Counted from the first letter of the stretch, positions 11,643-24,035 are shown. The stretch is 64,000 bases of DNA from Lepeophtheirus salmonis (GCF_016086655.4 NC_052132.2:10852805-10916804), one strand, 5' to 3'. Program-made: numbers and translations. The notes: a model not told the origin generated them from the sequence alone.

Positions 11643-12010
11643 TACGACGGGGTGTGAAAAGTGTCCGACCTCAACGTAAAGATATCAGCATTCGTAAATA
11701 AAAACTAGTCACATCTTTCAAGCATTTGTTGACAGTTACTCACCAACGTTTCAGCCATTTTGGACGCGCAGTTAACAGTTGTTTGAGTGAGTTCATGTGT
11801 GTATTTTTGTGGAAATGCACAATATTGAGTATCGAGCTGTTGATGCAATTTAGGTTGCAATGCCATAAATTGGAGTTTTGGCGCGCATTAATTACAATAG
11901 ATGAAACTTGAAGGGAGTATTATACGCCCGAAACAAAAGTACGGTTCAAACTGTTGATAAATTTGAATACAAAACCTATCATTGACTCCAATATGAAATA
12001 CTGGACTGTA
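11643..12010 (+). mobile_element. Internally deleted mariner, 5' end plus first catalytic motif
   Basis: The left TIR-like end GTGTGAAAAGTGTCCGACCT is related to the 4.26 kb element. A start near 11817 gives MHNIEYRAVDAI, a mariner N-terminus. A frame ending at 11911 reads WRALITIDET followed by a stop and then REYYTPETKVRFK. That is the mariner DETW motif with the first catalytic aspartate (codon 11900-11902) and the tryptophan codon mutated to TGA. The 3' half is missing, and the next element begins about 100 bp on. Confidence 0.6.
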
Positions 12011-12106
12011 TGTATATATTTGTGGACTAAGAAAAATAAATAGGGATTTTTCTTTCTTTCTTGATTTTTGTTCATTATTATTTTATGTTAACACACCACA
12101 TATATA

Positions 12107-12960
12107 CAGGGTTCGGAGGCAAAACGGGGACTGAATGACTGATTTGAGAAAAATGTCAATAATTTTATTTTTTGATAAATAATTTAAAATTTTTTTACAA
12201 TACTTTGAGACATGACCTTTGTGAACATGTTTACTCAATCTGGCTACCCTCAGCAGCAAACATAGCCTCCACACGGTGGAGGAAAGCATTGCAGGAGCTG
12301 ATGATGAACTTCTCGGACAAGTTGTTCCCCTCCTTCACCATGGCGGCCATCAGGGAGTCCACGTTCGGATGAGATGTCCATTAAGTCTCCCTCTCTAAAG
12401 TGCCCGACACAGCAAAATCCAACATGTCCTTGGGCCAAAAATCAGCCATGTTTTCGGCACAGAACTTCAGGCCTTTGGCTGATGTGTGTGAGGGTGCACC
12501 ATCTTGGGTCCATAAATAGTTGTCCTCTGGGTAGGAAGCCATGAGCTATGGCAGTATGGTGAACCTCAGCACTTTGTAGGAGGCCTCATGTCCGATTTTC
12601 TCCCTACCCTTTAAATATAAGGGAGAAAACTTCTTGCTGTCGGAAGCCACGATCACCAGGACCATTGTTTGGGCAGGATGTTTTGCACAGAACACCCCCT
12701 TGACCTCCTCCGGTGTACCCCCAAGCCAACGGCTGATAGACCTTTTTACTGTGGATCAATTTGCCTTGATCCACGTACGAACATTCTTGCACTTATGCAG
12801 TCTCTTTTCCTTTCAGAGTGTCCGTCAACAGGTGGCTTGGGGTCCTTATGTAAGAGGACAATCCCAAGTCCTCCTTCACAGCCCTCCTGATTGTCCCCTC
12901 GTCCACGTCAAACTCGTTCGAGAGCGATTATGCTGGTTTTTCGATTACATTCAAATACTC
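12107..12960 (-). mobile_element. 5'-truncated maT-like element (family M1) with decayed transposase
   Basis: The low-coordinate end is the TIR CAGGGTTCGGAGGCAAAACG after TA (12105-12106), matching the TIRs of the 62.5 kb element. Read on the minus strand, decayed blocks run EFDVDEGTIRRAVKED, SSYIRTPSHLLTDTLKGK, GVFCAKHPAQTMVL, FTILP, then WTQDGAPSHTSAKG with the second aspartate (codon 12501-12503). After these come FWPKDMLDFAV and VEAMFAAEGSQIE, with the stop at 12231-12233. About eight residues before LDFAV are deleted. The FSDEK/TVDQ block is lost, reading STVKRSISRWLG across a deletion. The N-terminal half and the other TIR are missing. It is inactive. Confidence 0.75.
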
Positions 12961-13111
12961 ATAATGTAATGACTATTCTAACTTGAAGAAAAAGTTGCAT
13001 GTTTTAGAGTACATGTAAAAAAAATAATGTAACCTTAAATGAGGTTTAGCAACGAGAGTGTATTACTAAAGTTAACTATGTCATAGAAAAAAGAAAAGAA
13101 CAGTAGAGTAA

Positions 13112-13300
13112 ATACAGGGTGTAACAACGAAATCCAGCTCTTTAGATATCCATATTTTGTGAAGATATTTGTTGTGATGATTTTGTTCAAAAACGATCTT
13201 GATATCAGCAATGCTGAGATTTCAAAGATTACAAGGATTTACAGGACTTGTTGGTTGAGCAAATTTAAAAAATGACTGCTTTATTTAAATTTAAATTAGA
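13112..13300 (+). mobile_element. Possible 5' fragment of another TIR element
   Basis: TA is followed by CAGGGTGTAACAACGAAATC, resembling a Tc1-type end. Downstream is a frame with SNAEISKITRIYRTC, which could be the first helices of a transposase DNA-binding domain. Sequence decays into AT-rich DNA after about 13.3 kb. Confidence 0.35.
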
Positions 13301-13654
13301 TAAATCAAAATATTAAAATTTATTCTAATTTTTAAAAACATACAACCAATATATGATTACATTAATTTCAATTCCCTCTTTTATGTCCTTATTATTCTAC
13401 TAATAGAAAATAAGAAAAAAATGCCCATTGTTGGTCTAAAAAAAGGAAAAGAAAAAAGTAGTGCATATTCTATCAAAAGACAAGTTTTAACTTAAAACAA
13501 TGATTCAAAGTTGATCTAAATGTGTTATACATAAATATAATTCGAATATAGGAAATAACTTGTTCAAAAAATATGAAGTAATGAAGATCTAACAAATCTC
13601 TAAACATGATGCTACACCCCTGTCATTGTTGAAGCTCTGGGGTTAATACTTGAA
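13301..13654. other. Non-coding stretch
   Basis: AT-rich, without recognisable content. Confidence 0.4.
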
Positions 13655-13672
13655 AGTCATGTATACATGACT
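13655..13672. repeat. 18-bp perfect palindrome inside a larger stem
   Basis: AGTCATGTATACATGACT is self-complementary over 18 bp. It is bracketed by TCTAAACATG (about 13599) and its complement CATGTTTAGA (about 13676), so a longer stem with an interior palindrome is possible. No neighbouring gene gives it a role. Confidence 0.85.
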
Positions 13673-16019
13673 ATACATGTTTAGATTGAAATTGTTCTTT
13701 TGGAAATCAAAGTGAGAGTTATTGTATCTATTTCTGTATTAAAATATAAATATTTGTTGAGAAGTTATGTTAAAAATAAATAAACAAAACTTGATCATTT
13801 TTTTGGTATATTTCTTATAGAAAATGAATAAGTTGTTTATTCCCCACTTTGATAAAAAGTCTGATATATGATCAAACTTAAATTGAACTTTTTTAGAAAT
13901 AGGGATTAAGTTTGGGCTATTACTGATCAAATCCGAACATAGACGTTATTAAATGGCATGTAAAACATATTGGAAACAAATTAATTACTCAACCTTAATT
14001 AATTATTGCTGGAGTCACAATACCCAAATTGTGTATAGATCATTCATAAAAATTATGACCCGCCTTTCTTTTTTAAATGCAAAAGGGATACTCTAATCAA
14101 AGACAAGAGGGGAAACCACAATAATTGGTTTACTTTTGCAAATATTGCAAAAAATTATTCAATAAAATGTTCCGGGAAATTGAAAATACTCTTGTATTGC
14201 TTGAGGCTAAAATATTATGTGCAAAGTGATATTGTGGTATTTATTCTTAAAAATTAAAAGTTTACATTTGATAATAAAAAAAGATACAAAAATGATAAAA
14301 ATTGAAAAAAAAAAAAAAAATTAAACATATCATATATTTCAATTAATATCAACTTCTATGTATCAAATTTATATACAAACGAATATCCATAATAATTTCC
14401 ACAAACTTTATTTTGTTAACGAATCCAATATTTCTTTTGGAAGTTTTTTTTTTTTTTTTGCACCTGGAAAAAAAAGGAATTGCAATTTTAACAAATATCT
14501 TTTTTTGCCCATAGCTTTTTTGATTTTGAATAAATTAAGAAAACATAGTTCTTCATAGGATTGTTTTTTGAGACGTCAATTACTTCAGTCAGTACCCTAT
14601 CTAATATCATTGAGCTTCAATAAACGATTTTTGTATTTTGGGTATAACATAAGACCCCCTTATACGACCTCCCCCAAATATAAATCGGCACGTCCTCTTA
14701 GCCTGAACAGGTTTGAAAGAGGCATCCATGCACAATTTAAGACTCTTGTGATGAACGGTGAGTTCATCCATAAAGGACATACACACACAATGTCTATTTC
14801 ATATATTTACAGATAAGATATTGACTTTTGTGCAAAAAATAAAAAACTGCATAATCAAAATCTATGGTTACCCCCCAAAAAAAAAAGAGAAAAAAAGAGG
14901 AGTTATTTAAATCATTTTTTAAGGACTTTCTTATTATAAATTAGAGCAAGCCTCTTTAATATTGCTGATAATGGTAGTCAAAACCAAGAGCCAACTATTC
15001 AAGTCGAACAATTTATATTAGTTGATATTAAACCGGAGTAGCAAATAAGATAAGAAAAGAGACAATAACCCTTTTTAACCTTTGGGAATAAAATAATTCA
15101 CATAATGTTATTTTCTATTTATTAATAATTATTAGTGATTAAAGAATATTAACCTTTAATAGGTCCTTCTTTTGCCCTAATAATAACATAAACGTGTCTA
15201 GACCTACTATTAATTAATACCATAATATATAACCTAACATACTTTGGTATACTTCAACTATTAATTAGTTGAGCAATTCTTTATCATTTCTTAAAAGTAT
15301 CTTCTTCAATTGGGGATTAGCGCTGTTTAATAGTATTAGTTTGTAAGCAAGGCTTCAGAAAGTAGCGTTGTATAGTGGCAAAATAATACAACTTCAAGTT
15401 TAACAATAGCCAAAAAGGCATGACTTTTAATTACTAAATAGAGTTTGACAATCACCCTTTGAACATTTATTTATCAATCATCTCCATCCCACATTAGAAA
15501 AATAAATTATACTTTTTATAATTATTACTTCTTCGAAAAGTTAATGAAAGAGACTCCATACGATCCTTGAGTTTACTTAAAATTCGGAGCGAGGATTACA
15601 CTTTGAATAAAATATTGAAGGAGTCCAAGGAATTAATTGATTAAAGCACCAAATGCAATCAGATAAGAACCGTGATTTTCCAGCTCATGAGGGAGGTTTG
15701 TCTTTCTAATTTCTATTTTATAATGGTCAATGCCAAAGGAATTATGGTTTATTGATTTATTTAAACTTTCGGTTAATATATAACATGATAACCTTAAAAA
15801 AGAGACAAAACATTTGCTGATCATATTGTTTTATTATATCAGCTGCAAGCAGACGTTAAAGAAGAAAAAGTACACAATAAGGTCTAGAACAAATGCTGTA
15901 TACATATAAAATACGATGGGATCAAAATTAAGGTATCTCTATTTAAACTTCGTATAACGTCATTGTACTTAAAAAAAAAACATCTGATGTCATGTTTTAA
16001 ACAATTTATCTGTAAAATC
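13673..16019. other. Long non-coding stretch
   Basis: No gene was seen. Homopolymers include an A16 run near 14306 and a T13 run near 14447. ORFs at 14358-14558, 14568-14816 and 15633-15824 have no recognisable similarity. Confidence 0.5.
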
Positions 16020-16136
16020 GGTTCAAGCAATTTTTTTGGGGACCAAACTAGACCGAATTTTTCCTTTGGACCGAATTTTTATGTGAGATCGGTCCAGACC
16101 GAGCTTATTTGTTGGACCGAAATAGTTTGGTTAAAA
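16020..16136. repeat. GGACCGAA-rich patch, possibly a diverged family A copy
   Basis: Several GGACCGAA/AGACCGA words recur in about 110 bp (for example TTTGGACCGAATTTTTATGT). The wording recalls the GGACTGAACT/GAGACTGAA words of family A but in a different order, so the assignment is weak. Confidence 0.3.
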
Positions 16137-16308
16137 AAAAAAATAACAGTCCCACCCCAGTGTAGGATTTCCAGACAGAAACCCAATATTAAATTATACT
16201 ATAAGTGTAAATCCTGGTTGCACTCATTACATTATGAATTATAACTTCTTAGCAAATAATGAGTATTCCTCTCCGTCCGTTCATGATCACTTGCACTAGT
16301 GAAAAAGA

Positions 16309-16405
16309 CAACGTTGTAGTTTATAATTTATTCGATTCAAACTATAGTAGGTCATATTTCTAACAACTATAGTTTGAATCGAATAAATTATAAACTACAA
16401 CGTTG
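16309..16405. repeat. Perfect inverted repeat, 39-bp arms, 19-nt loop
   Basis: The arms at 16309-16347 and 16367-16405 are exact reverse complements over 39 bp (left arm begins CAACGTTGTAGTTTATAATT). Outside the perfect stem, TTGCACT at 16291-16297 pairs with AGTGCAA at about 16414, so the structure may extend with bulges. Perfect identity stands out because neighbouring repeats are heavily decayed. Possible explanations are a recent foldback event, a hairpin RNA locus, or an assembly artefact. Confidence 0.92.
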
Positions 16406-16554
16406 CTGATGAGTGCAACACTTTTCTATTTTCTATAAACCAGTGTTATTATTTTCTAAAGCGGAAGGGAACCCCCAAGTACAAAGTGCGTGAGTCCATG
16501 GATAATAGGTAATTAACACTGATGATTGGTTGCAAATTTATAAGTATATTTCTC
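16406..16554. other. Non-coding gap
   Basis: Nothing recognised. Confidence 0.3.
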
Positions 16555-16800
16555 TATCTGACTGAGTGTATAATTGAGGATCTACATCGGAGTAATTTCT
16601 GCCTATTTCCTTGCCAGATACAGATTGAGATATGTGCTTATTTCCTTCCTTTCATAGATGCTCACAGTTAATCTAATGGAACCTCATGACAGCTAAGCTG
16701 CTCTCCTCCTCGACATTTTTCAAATTGTCAAGTTGACTACGTTCATTTTATGTGTCCTCCATTTTCACATACTGCCGAACATATTTTATGCATCAGTGTT
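16555..16800 (+). repeat. Interspersed repeat family B, partial copy
   Basis: It contains CATCGGAGTAATTTCTGCC and CATGACAGCTAAGCTGCTCT, then CTCCTCGACATTTTTC. The same ordered words occur at 26.34-26.5 kb and, inverted, at 50.82-51.0 kb. No transposase motif is visible here. Confidence 0.55.
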
Positions 16801-17719
16801 TATCAACAACCAAAATAGAGATGGATTCGGTCTTGTCCCCAATGCCCGTCGTTGGAAACCATTTTGCTAAGCCCCAAAAGTCTGTGGTCCTAAGCTGACG
16901 ATGATGTTATTGATTATTTAGAAGTGCCCCACGGACAAATAGGAATAGATGAATGTGATTATTTCAATTATTCAGGGAGGAAGTGAACAAACGAAGAGCT
17001 GTGCAAGAATTAAGTTCAGATTTGATCAAACTGTATGAAAATAAGGATTCCAAATTACTGATAAATCCTTGCATCCAATACTTTTATAAATTTTCTATTT
17101 TGTGGTGTCTTTTGATGGAAAAATGAATTTCCAGGAGAGTGAAAGAATCTTTAAACCCTCTTATTTAAAATTTAAATTTAAAGCAAAAATTACTTGTACA
17201 TTCCAATAAAGTCTAGAACTTCAAATCCTCGTCCGTTGCGGCTTTACGAAGAACAAACAAAATTTTGTCATATTTTTCGACTTGCTACGAAATATTTGAT
17301 AGCACAAAAATATTTTTCATAATGAACTTATTCGCTCCCTGAGGACACTATAAAATTTATTAAAGTAGACTTTGTCTCATAAGAGTCCGTCTAAAGGCAG
17401 TGAGTTTTATAAAACGTTATGTCAGCTAAGCTACGCTCTTCCTAAATACTACAAAGTGCTAAGGTGAACACGTTAATTTTCGTTTTTTTTGTAGTACACC
17501 GGGAGGTCATATTATTAACAAACATAACTATAATGTGGACAATGTATAACATGGACATTGTGTCTAAGAAATAAAGAAAGCTCTTGAATCTTAAAATATA
17601 TTAATGAATCAATAAATTGATATATAATGACACTTTGAAGCTTGGCCCTCGGATGATTAAAAAATGAAGCTTGAATGACTCAGTGTTTTTGTACAATGCA
17701 ACAAATACGTTTAAATATT
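16801..17719. other. Non-coding stretch
   Basis: No gene recognised. A short echo of family B (GTTATGTCAGCTAAGCTACG) occurs at about 17418. Confidence 0.4.
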
Positions 17720-17955
17720 GTTATGTCAGTCCTTATTTTTCCGTTCCAGTACAGTTTTAGAACCGGTCCTATCTGTCCTTTAAACAGATCCTTATGACTG
17801 TTTGTCCTTTGGACTAGCAGTACTGATTAAAAAGGGATCGAACTTTATAAATTTTTAGGACCAATCTGCAGGACTGAACTATACCCAACCGAGACTGAAG
17901 TAGATGGGACTGCAGTTTTAATTCCTAATTAAGGCGGACACAACACTACGCTTAA
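17720..17955 (+). repeat. Interspersed repeat family A, long copy
   Basis: It begins GTTATGTCAGTCCTTATTTT, passes TTTAGGACCAATCTGCAGGA then CTGAACT, then GAGACTGAAGTAGATGGGAC, and ends near TTCCTAATTAAGG and CACAACACTA. The copy at 38.58-38.81 kb has the same order throughout, giving a unit of about 235 bp. No coding potential was seen. Confidence 0.65.
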
Positions 17956-18825
17956 ATACTGGAAATCACCCGACCAAGTATCAACTTTGGATGCATTCAT
18001 ATATTGAAATAATGTGGTTCGTCCATTTGTTGATAAAACGATTTTCAAGGATTAGTTTGTAATATATACAAAAAGGCTAAATAAATGAATCTATGAAATA
18101 AACAATTGTCTTATTTTAGGAAGATAGTTTTGTTTTAGTATTCGGATACTCAATATTGTTTGGTTATAATTATGGTTTGTGTTGTGTTAAACGATTTTCT
18201 AAGGAATATTTATGCAAAAATCTTTTTTATAAATAACTTTCATAATGATATTTAGTCAAATAACACGTAGAATTGTTTAGTAGACAAGAAAAGCAGAGCT
18301 AGCTGAAGCAAAATTTAGCTTGTGGCTTATTACTCTTCGGCTAGTGCTGTCAGTTTAAGGGAATTTAATCTGTTGTAGAATTAAATTATATTATTCATGA
18401 AAATTAATTCTTAACACTAATACTAACATAAGGATTTATAATCTTTACTCTTTTTCTTAAAAGTAAAAAACTGTATTTACCAAAGATTATGTTAACAACT
18501 AGGAATGTGAAGCTCGAGTGGCTCGGTAGTTTTGATTTAGATAGGACTTTCGACGAAACATTCTGATATACGAATTTGCAGTGCATTGTTCCAATAAATT
18601 CATATACAGCCAAGTAAATATGTAAGTAATTTGAATACAATAATACCAATCTCAGATATAAAAAAATTACAACATACTATAAACACATGTTGTACCAAGG
18701 GCTCCATTTAATTTTGAAGACTTTGAATATTTAACTTCAACAAGATATAATTTATTAATAAAGAGTAAAATTTCAACAAAATATATACAAGAAATAGATG
18801 TGTGTCTGATGTCTCATTAATTTAG
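17956..18825. other. Non-coding stretch
   Basis: AT-rich; an 81-codon minus-strand ORF (18404-18649) resembles no family. Confidence 0.4.
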
Positions 18826-19230
18826 GCATCCCTTCGCGGAAATGATAAATTCCAGGGGGTGGCACAAGGCCTAGTACCAGCTGCGCATGTGTTCCTCTCT
18901 CATGGCGTCCCAGTGATAACTGACAGTGGCCTTCAGGTTCTCGATGTTTGGATGACAGACACTGCCGGTCTTTCCCTCGAAATACACAGAATAAATTTAG
19001 TCGACCGGGTTGGCATCAGATCTCTTGCATGGACCATTATGGACTTGAGGGAATTGCCCTGGGCTGTTATCTATAACTACTCTAATAGAATCCTTCTTCC
19101 TCTTCAATTTTTGGACTGGCTGATGGCGTATACAGTTGTCTTGGAGACACCCCAATGCTTGGACTGCGCGAATATAAATTTACTTATTAAGTTCAAGTGT
19201 CATTTTCTCGACTTTCATGGTAGCTACAGA
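18826..19230 (-). pseudogene. Internally deleted Tc1-like transposase remnant
   Basis: On the minus strand a helix-turn-helix segment appears near 19.14 kb (SKHWGVSKTTVYAISQSK). About 230 bp later the C-terminal block ENLKATVSYHWDAMREEHM follows, then the end LEFIISAKGCLN, matching the usual C-terminal LEAVIxxKGGxI pattern. The catalytic D,D,D region is missing. Both ends lack a recognised TIR. A 132-codon plus-strand ORF over it (18859-19257) is the shadow frame. Confidence 0.55.
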
Positions 19231-21325
19231 GCTCAGGTTTTTATTTTTTGTAATTAATTTATCATGCTTTAATATCTCGAAATATTAATTAATTTTAATC
19301 CCTAAACCTTAATTACTTATGGAATTATTAAATGTTCAGATTTCAATGTAGCACCCGATAAAACCGTAATCTTGGTGACTAACAAACAAACAGAGGCAAA
19401 AATATAAACTCTGTTTAACTTCATGTGAAGATTATAACAAGTTGATTATTATTCAATGTAGTTTGTACAAGTTAAATGTCTTAAACAATTTAGGATCTGC
19501 GGTGTAGTAAAAAAAAGAGGATTTTTCATTTTTTTTGCGTTTGATTTATAGCCTCTTAAAGATTTAGCTCATTTATCAAATATAATGAGAGTAAATCAAA
19601 AACTTTTTATTTCTTTATACTCAAATCGAACTCATTTATAAAAAACAGAATGAGTTTATTGACAAATTGACAATTTGTGCATTAAATGTGTAAAATAATA
19701 AACGCTCAAATAAAAAAAAATCTTTGCAAATTCCATATTCAATAATGCACTGATTCCAAATCTGTAAATAGTTTCTTCGTATTAAATTTGGTATTCGAAA
19801 AATTTCAATTAGAAAAAGTTTTCATTTATAAAATTCCATTGTTTTTTTATCAATATTTGATACATCTTTTGCTCTTTTTTTACGAACTTCAGTACTTAAC
19901 ATCTATAAATTTCTCCTTAAAAAACCCAATCAATATTATAGGATAAATATACCTTTTAGAATCAAATACTCTTTTTTAAATAAAACTCCAAGTATTTATG
20001 TAAAAATAAGTTACTTTGGTGTATAAACAATTAAGAAACCAAAATGCTCTATATATTCAACAAAACCCTTAAAATATGCGTGTTTTTTAAGCTTTATATT
20101 GCATTTTATCAAGATTGGATGATTGCAAATAAAATATACGCACTAAAATTATATTAAACATAAAAGTTTTGCAAGAAAAAAATTAAGTGATCATTTATAA
20201 TTTATTTTTATGCTAAAAAAATGACTTAAATCAAAAAAAATTGAGTTAAAACTAGTAATGCAATTCTTATAACATTTCCTGATTCCGACATTATTTATAA
20301 TAGTACTAACGTGCTTTAGTTTATCTTATATCTTATAATAGTTTTATTGTCCTAAAACATTCAAGACTGAAGGGAAAGAGCAGAGAGACTAGAAATCAAC
20401 AATAACAACGTAAATAAAAGTGAAATTGGATTATTATTATGTCGCTAAGCACAAGCTAAGCTATTTGATTTCATTAGGTGATGTGTAGTGATTTGATTAA
20501 TTAGTATAATAGATTTTTTAAATTTGGGAATCTATCTCAAGTATTCAAAACGTTCATTTGCCAAGTGGAATCCACATATTCGCCTAATTGTATAAACTTT
20601 TCTGTTTTTTTTTTTTTAAATAGTTCTTAGATGAGTTACGACAGGCTCTCATCCTCATTTTTTTAGTAATTTTCAAAAAAGTTCAACCCTCTGAATCTGA
20701 CTCTTTACTAACCAAGGCCTGGATTAGGGAAAATATGAAAGAGCTCACATCGTAGTAATGGATGATTTTCATAATTAGAGTTTTAAAAAGTCTTTTTTAA
20801 AGTCTTAATTGCGCAAAGATTGATTTCCCTTTATTTCTCAAGTACCGGTTTGATTTCCAAAATTATGCTTCAAAAAACTCTGAAATTTCCTTGACACCTC
20901 CATAAATAAAATAGAAACTATTCAATTACTTAATAAAACAACAATTATCATTTTAAAGTTACTAAATATAATAAATAAAACTATAATTAAAATCTAAAAA
21001 ATATATTTTGTCAATTTAAATTTGATATGCAATACATTTATCTTATAAGTTTCCATTTCATACTATTAAAACTTCGGCCAAATGATTACTTAATCTTTAC
21101 CTATAGTTAATTATGATTCGTTCTGCGGAATAAAATAATCATTCAAAAGAAACAAATGATCCAGGAATGGAGGATTACTTTTTATTACTTAGTCAAGTTT
21201 AGGGCCTTTAGTCATCCGCCAAAACTCTGGATTAAAACTTGGTGATACAACTAATTCCTGTCAGAATATATCTAATTTATCACTGATGTCATTGCCAGAG
21301 GAGAAATAATATATATTTATTTTTT
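19231..21325. other. Non-coding AT-rich stretch
   Basis: About 2 kb without a recognisable gene. It may include decayed sequence 3' of the hAT remnant, but no dimerisation-domain motif was found. TTCTGCGGAATAAAATAATC at 21121-21140 recalls a family B word. Confidence 0.45.
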
Positions 21326-22830
21326 TCAGCTTTCTCGTTTTGTTGGAGATTCCACTCCAGAGGCACTAATCCTCTTTATCATCATCCTTTTCTGTGTTTG
21401 GTGTTTCATCACTTTTCCCTTCCTCTTCAATTTTTTAAAGCCATGTCTCTTGAATCTTGGATCCAATAATGTAGATAAATGCAAAACGAAGTATTTTTTC
21501 CCATAAATATGGAGAATCGTCCTCAAATTAAAATGTGGAAAATTAACGTATTTAGAATTATTTTAGTACTTAATTAAATTGTCATGAACATGGCCTTAAG
21601 AATTCTTGGGATTCTTCTACCATTTGCCATACACTTGACTTAGTTAAGTGTATCCTCTTGTTAAAACAAATCATTGCAGTTTTCATTTTTAAATGTGCAC
21701 GTTGTGTTTCTACCCACGAAACTAATTTGTAACAATCCAAATTTTCTTCTTCAAATATTTTTTCCCATTTAATAGATTTGAAGAACTATTTTTAATGGTA
21801 ATGACTATTTTCTCCATTTTATGTTTAATTGAAACTGATTTGTTTAAATCTAGACTCACCACCAAATTAATTAAATGTGCAATGCAGGGAATGTGCGGTT
21901 TACCAATTAATTTAATGGCAAGTTTAAAATTGGTTGCATTATCTGAAGTTAGGACAATAACTTTATCAAAAGTTTGATATTTATGAAAGACATCTGAAAA
22001 CTATAAAATGGATAATATAAATATAATTATATTATGTACGACTATAATAAAAAATAAAATTAATTTACTTAATAATTTAGTAGGTTATGTTTAGAAAAAA
22101 CAACAACTTTGAGTGCTAATTAACTTGTTACCAGTATAAAAAAACTTCAAGCTTTAATTGATTATGATTTGAATGTACATTTACAAGTATATTTATTTAA
22201 CAACACTATGTAAATATATATATATATATATAAATAAATATAAATTCCTATCTTAAAATTGTTGGCAACCGAGTATACGCTCATACAGAGACTCATTGCA
22301 AAAAATGAGTAGTAACAGGAAGAAATGGAACCCTAGATATACTTGTCCCTCTATCCGCTGTTATTCCAACTGTTTCTATAAATTTTAAGTTCTTCAATAA
22401 TCTGTTTATTTAAAAAAATAATAAATTTATTAAACATAACCTTGATTGATTCTAAAATTTCTGAGATCAAGTAATACAAATGGTAATAAATGACTGTACC
22501 TCTTTATATTTCTTATCCCATAAATCTGGCAACAATTTCCAGAAATATGTTTTTTTCGGTATGGTAGTGTATATCTCGTATCCAATTCTTTTTGAAATTA
22601 ACAAATGTAGGCCTTTCCACTGTTCTTAATTGTACTAAATCTTTGATTAACATTTTCTGGAGCAATTTCGTCAATTCAATCTGCCTAATGAGTCATCTTA
22701 ATAAATACTAGTGTAACATTGTTCAGCAGCTGGTTGTTACTTTCGGATATTGGTTTGTTGATGACATGTTTCCCTTGCGAATAGTAGATGCAGAACTTTT
22801 TTCACTGAAGCTGGTACCACAGTGTATTCA
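21326..22830 (-). pseudogene. hAT (ZBED-like) transposase remnant
   Basis: Read on the minus strand, hAT-superfamily blocks appear in order. Near 22.55-22.65 kb are VQLRTVERPTFVNF and, in a shifted frame, KKTYFWKLLPDLWDKKYKEV, like the DPRYxxPSRxT...LLPxLY region. At about 21.85-21.96 kb comes VIVLTSDNATNFKLAIKLIG then KPHIPCIAHLINLVV, the hAT catalytic-core C/AH..NL signature. At 21.46-21.5 kb comes LHLSTLLDPRFKRHGFKKLK, the conserved LLDPRFK motif. Several frameshifts, stops and an inserted TA microsatellite break it. The BED zinc finger and the C-terminal hAT dimerisation domain were not found. Confidence 0.7.
22212..22242. repeat. (TA)n microsatellite
   Basis: About ten TA units followed by AAATAAATA, lying inside the decayed hAT element. 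Confidence 0.85.
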
Positions 22831-23921
22831 AATTTTTGTACTGCCTATATATTTTAAACTGCCTTAAACATACGATTTTTTAGGTCTTGAAGCCTCCCCC
22901 TCATTTAATGCGTTTACATTTGTATAATTAGAACATGATGGAATGACTGATAAAGTATTATCGACCTAACAAATAAATTATTGTAAAATACATTACCCTT
23001 CAAAGTTATTATCCTTTGAAAATAAATAATTAATAATACAAATATGTAGACCATAAACGATATTTTTTTTAAATCATAGTGAACAACAAGATTCTTAAAT
23101 TGAATTACTAACAGCTTAAAAGTTCTCTTATAACAAAGCCAGTGGTTCTGAAAAAAACTACATTCTTTTTGTTTTTTGTTCAATGAACAATATATAGAAA
23201 ACCACAAAGAGTGACAGTTCCTGGTCTATTTTCTATTAGGCTTTTTCATCCCTTCTGAGAAAATCGTTTGTCTTGCAAAAAAAATTAATTATAACAACTT
23301 ATAAAATTATAATATTTATTAATTTTAGAATTGGGGGTGTTATGCTATGTCCCTCTTCGAAGAAATGCTTAATGCCGGATGTAGAATTATAGAAATCAGT
23401 AAAATATAATTGATTCGAGATCTTCCTAGATCCTTGAGAGTTAGTGTATCCAAACACTTCTCAACATATTCAATCAAACAATTTAATAATTAATAAAGAA
23501 ATATATAATATATATAAGATGAAACTTGATAGCAATGTATTTTAGGATCGGATTAGACTTGGAGCAATGGAGAAACTCTACAGTTATCCTTCAAGATGTT
23601 CCTGATAAATCTCATATTGAGTTGTTTCTAAATTTTTATAAAATAATAATTATGAATTCCTTTAAAATTAAGTTTTCATATTTTTGGAGGAAGATTAATA
23701 AAAATGTATAGCTTCAAAATACTTAGAATGACTAATGACTACCCTACATTCCTCGGCTCAACTACTTTGAATTCCATTGAAGGACATTTAAAAACCATTT
23801 TATATTCCTAATTATTCTTTCTTTTTTCTTTCATCCTTAGAGAAATATTAATATACGTCTAATACCTCGTAGAAATGTCTAGAACTGATTTAAAAAAAAT
23901 AAAATAATAATAAACATAATT
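22831..23921. other. Non-coding stretch
   Basis: Two ORFs (22914-23207 minus, 97 codons; 23526-23711 plus) are AT-driven and match no family I know. Confidence 0.4.
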
Positions 23922-24035
23922 GCTGACGTCATCAAGGAACGAACTTGATAAGTTTTAGGACTGAACTGGACTGGACCAAGACTAAAATGGACGGAATTGC
24001 AGTGTTCAGTCCTAAATAATGACCGTCTCAACAAC
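23922..24035 (+). repeat. Interspersed repeat family A, partial copy
   Basis: It runs from TGACGTCATCAAGGAACGAA through AAGTTTTAGGACTGAACTGG and ACCAAGACTAAAATGGACGG to CAGTCCTAAATAATGACC. It covers the 3' half of the 235-bp unit. Confidence 0.6.

Noticed and set aside
11245..11679. 144-codon plus-strand ORF, second longest open frame in the window
   Set aside because: It is rich in F, I, L, Y and K, has no motif, and its last 12 codons lie in the TIR of a mariner fragment. Long chance ORFs are expected in T-rich DNA.
12634..12969. 111-codon plus-strand ORF
   Set aside because: Antisense to the decayed maT-like transposase at 12.1-12.96 kb.
18859..19257. 132-codon plus-strand ORF
   Set aside because: Antisense to a Tc1-like remnant with clear helix-turn-helix and C-terminal blocks.
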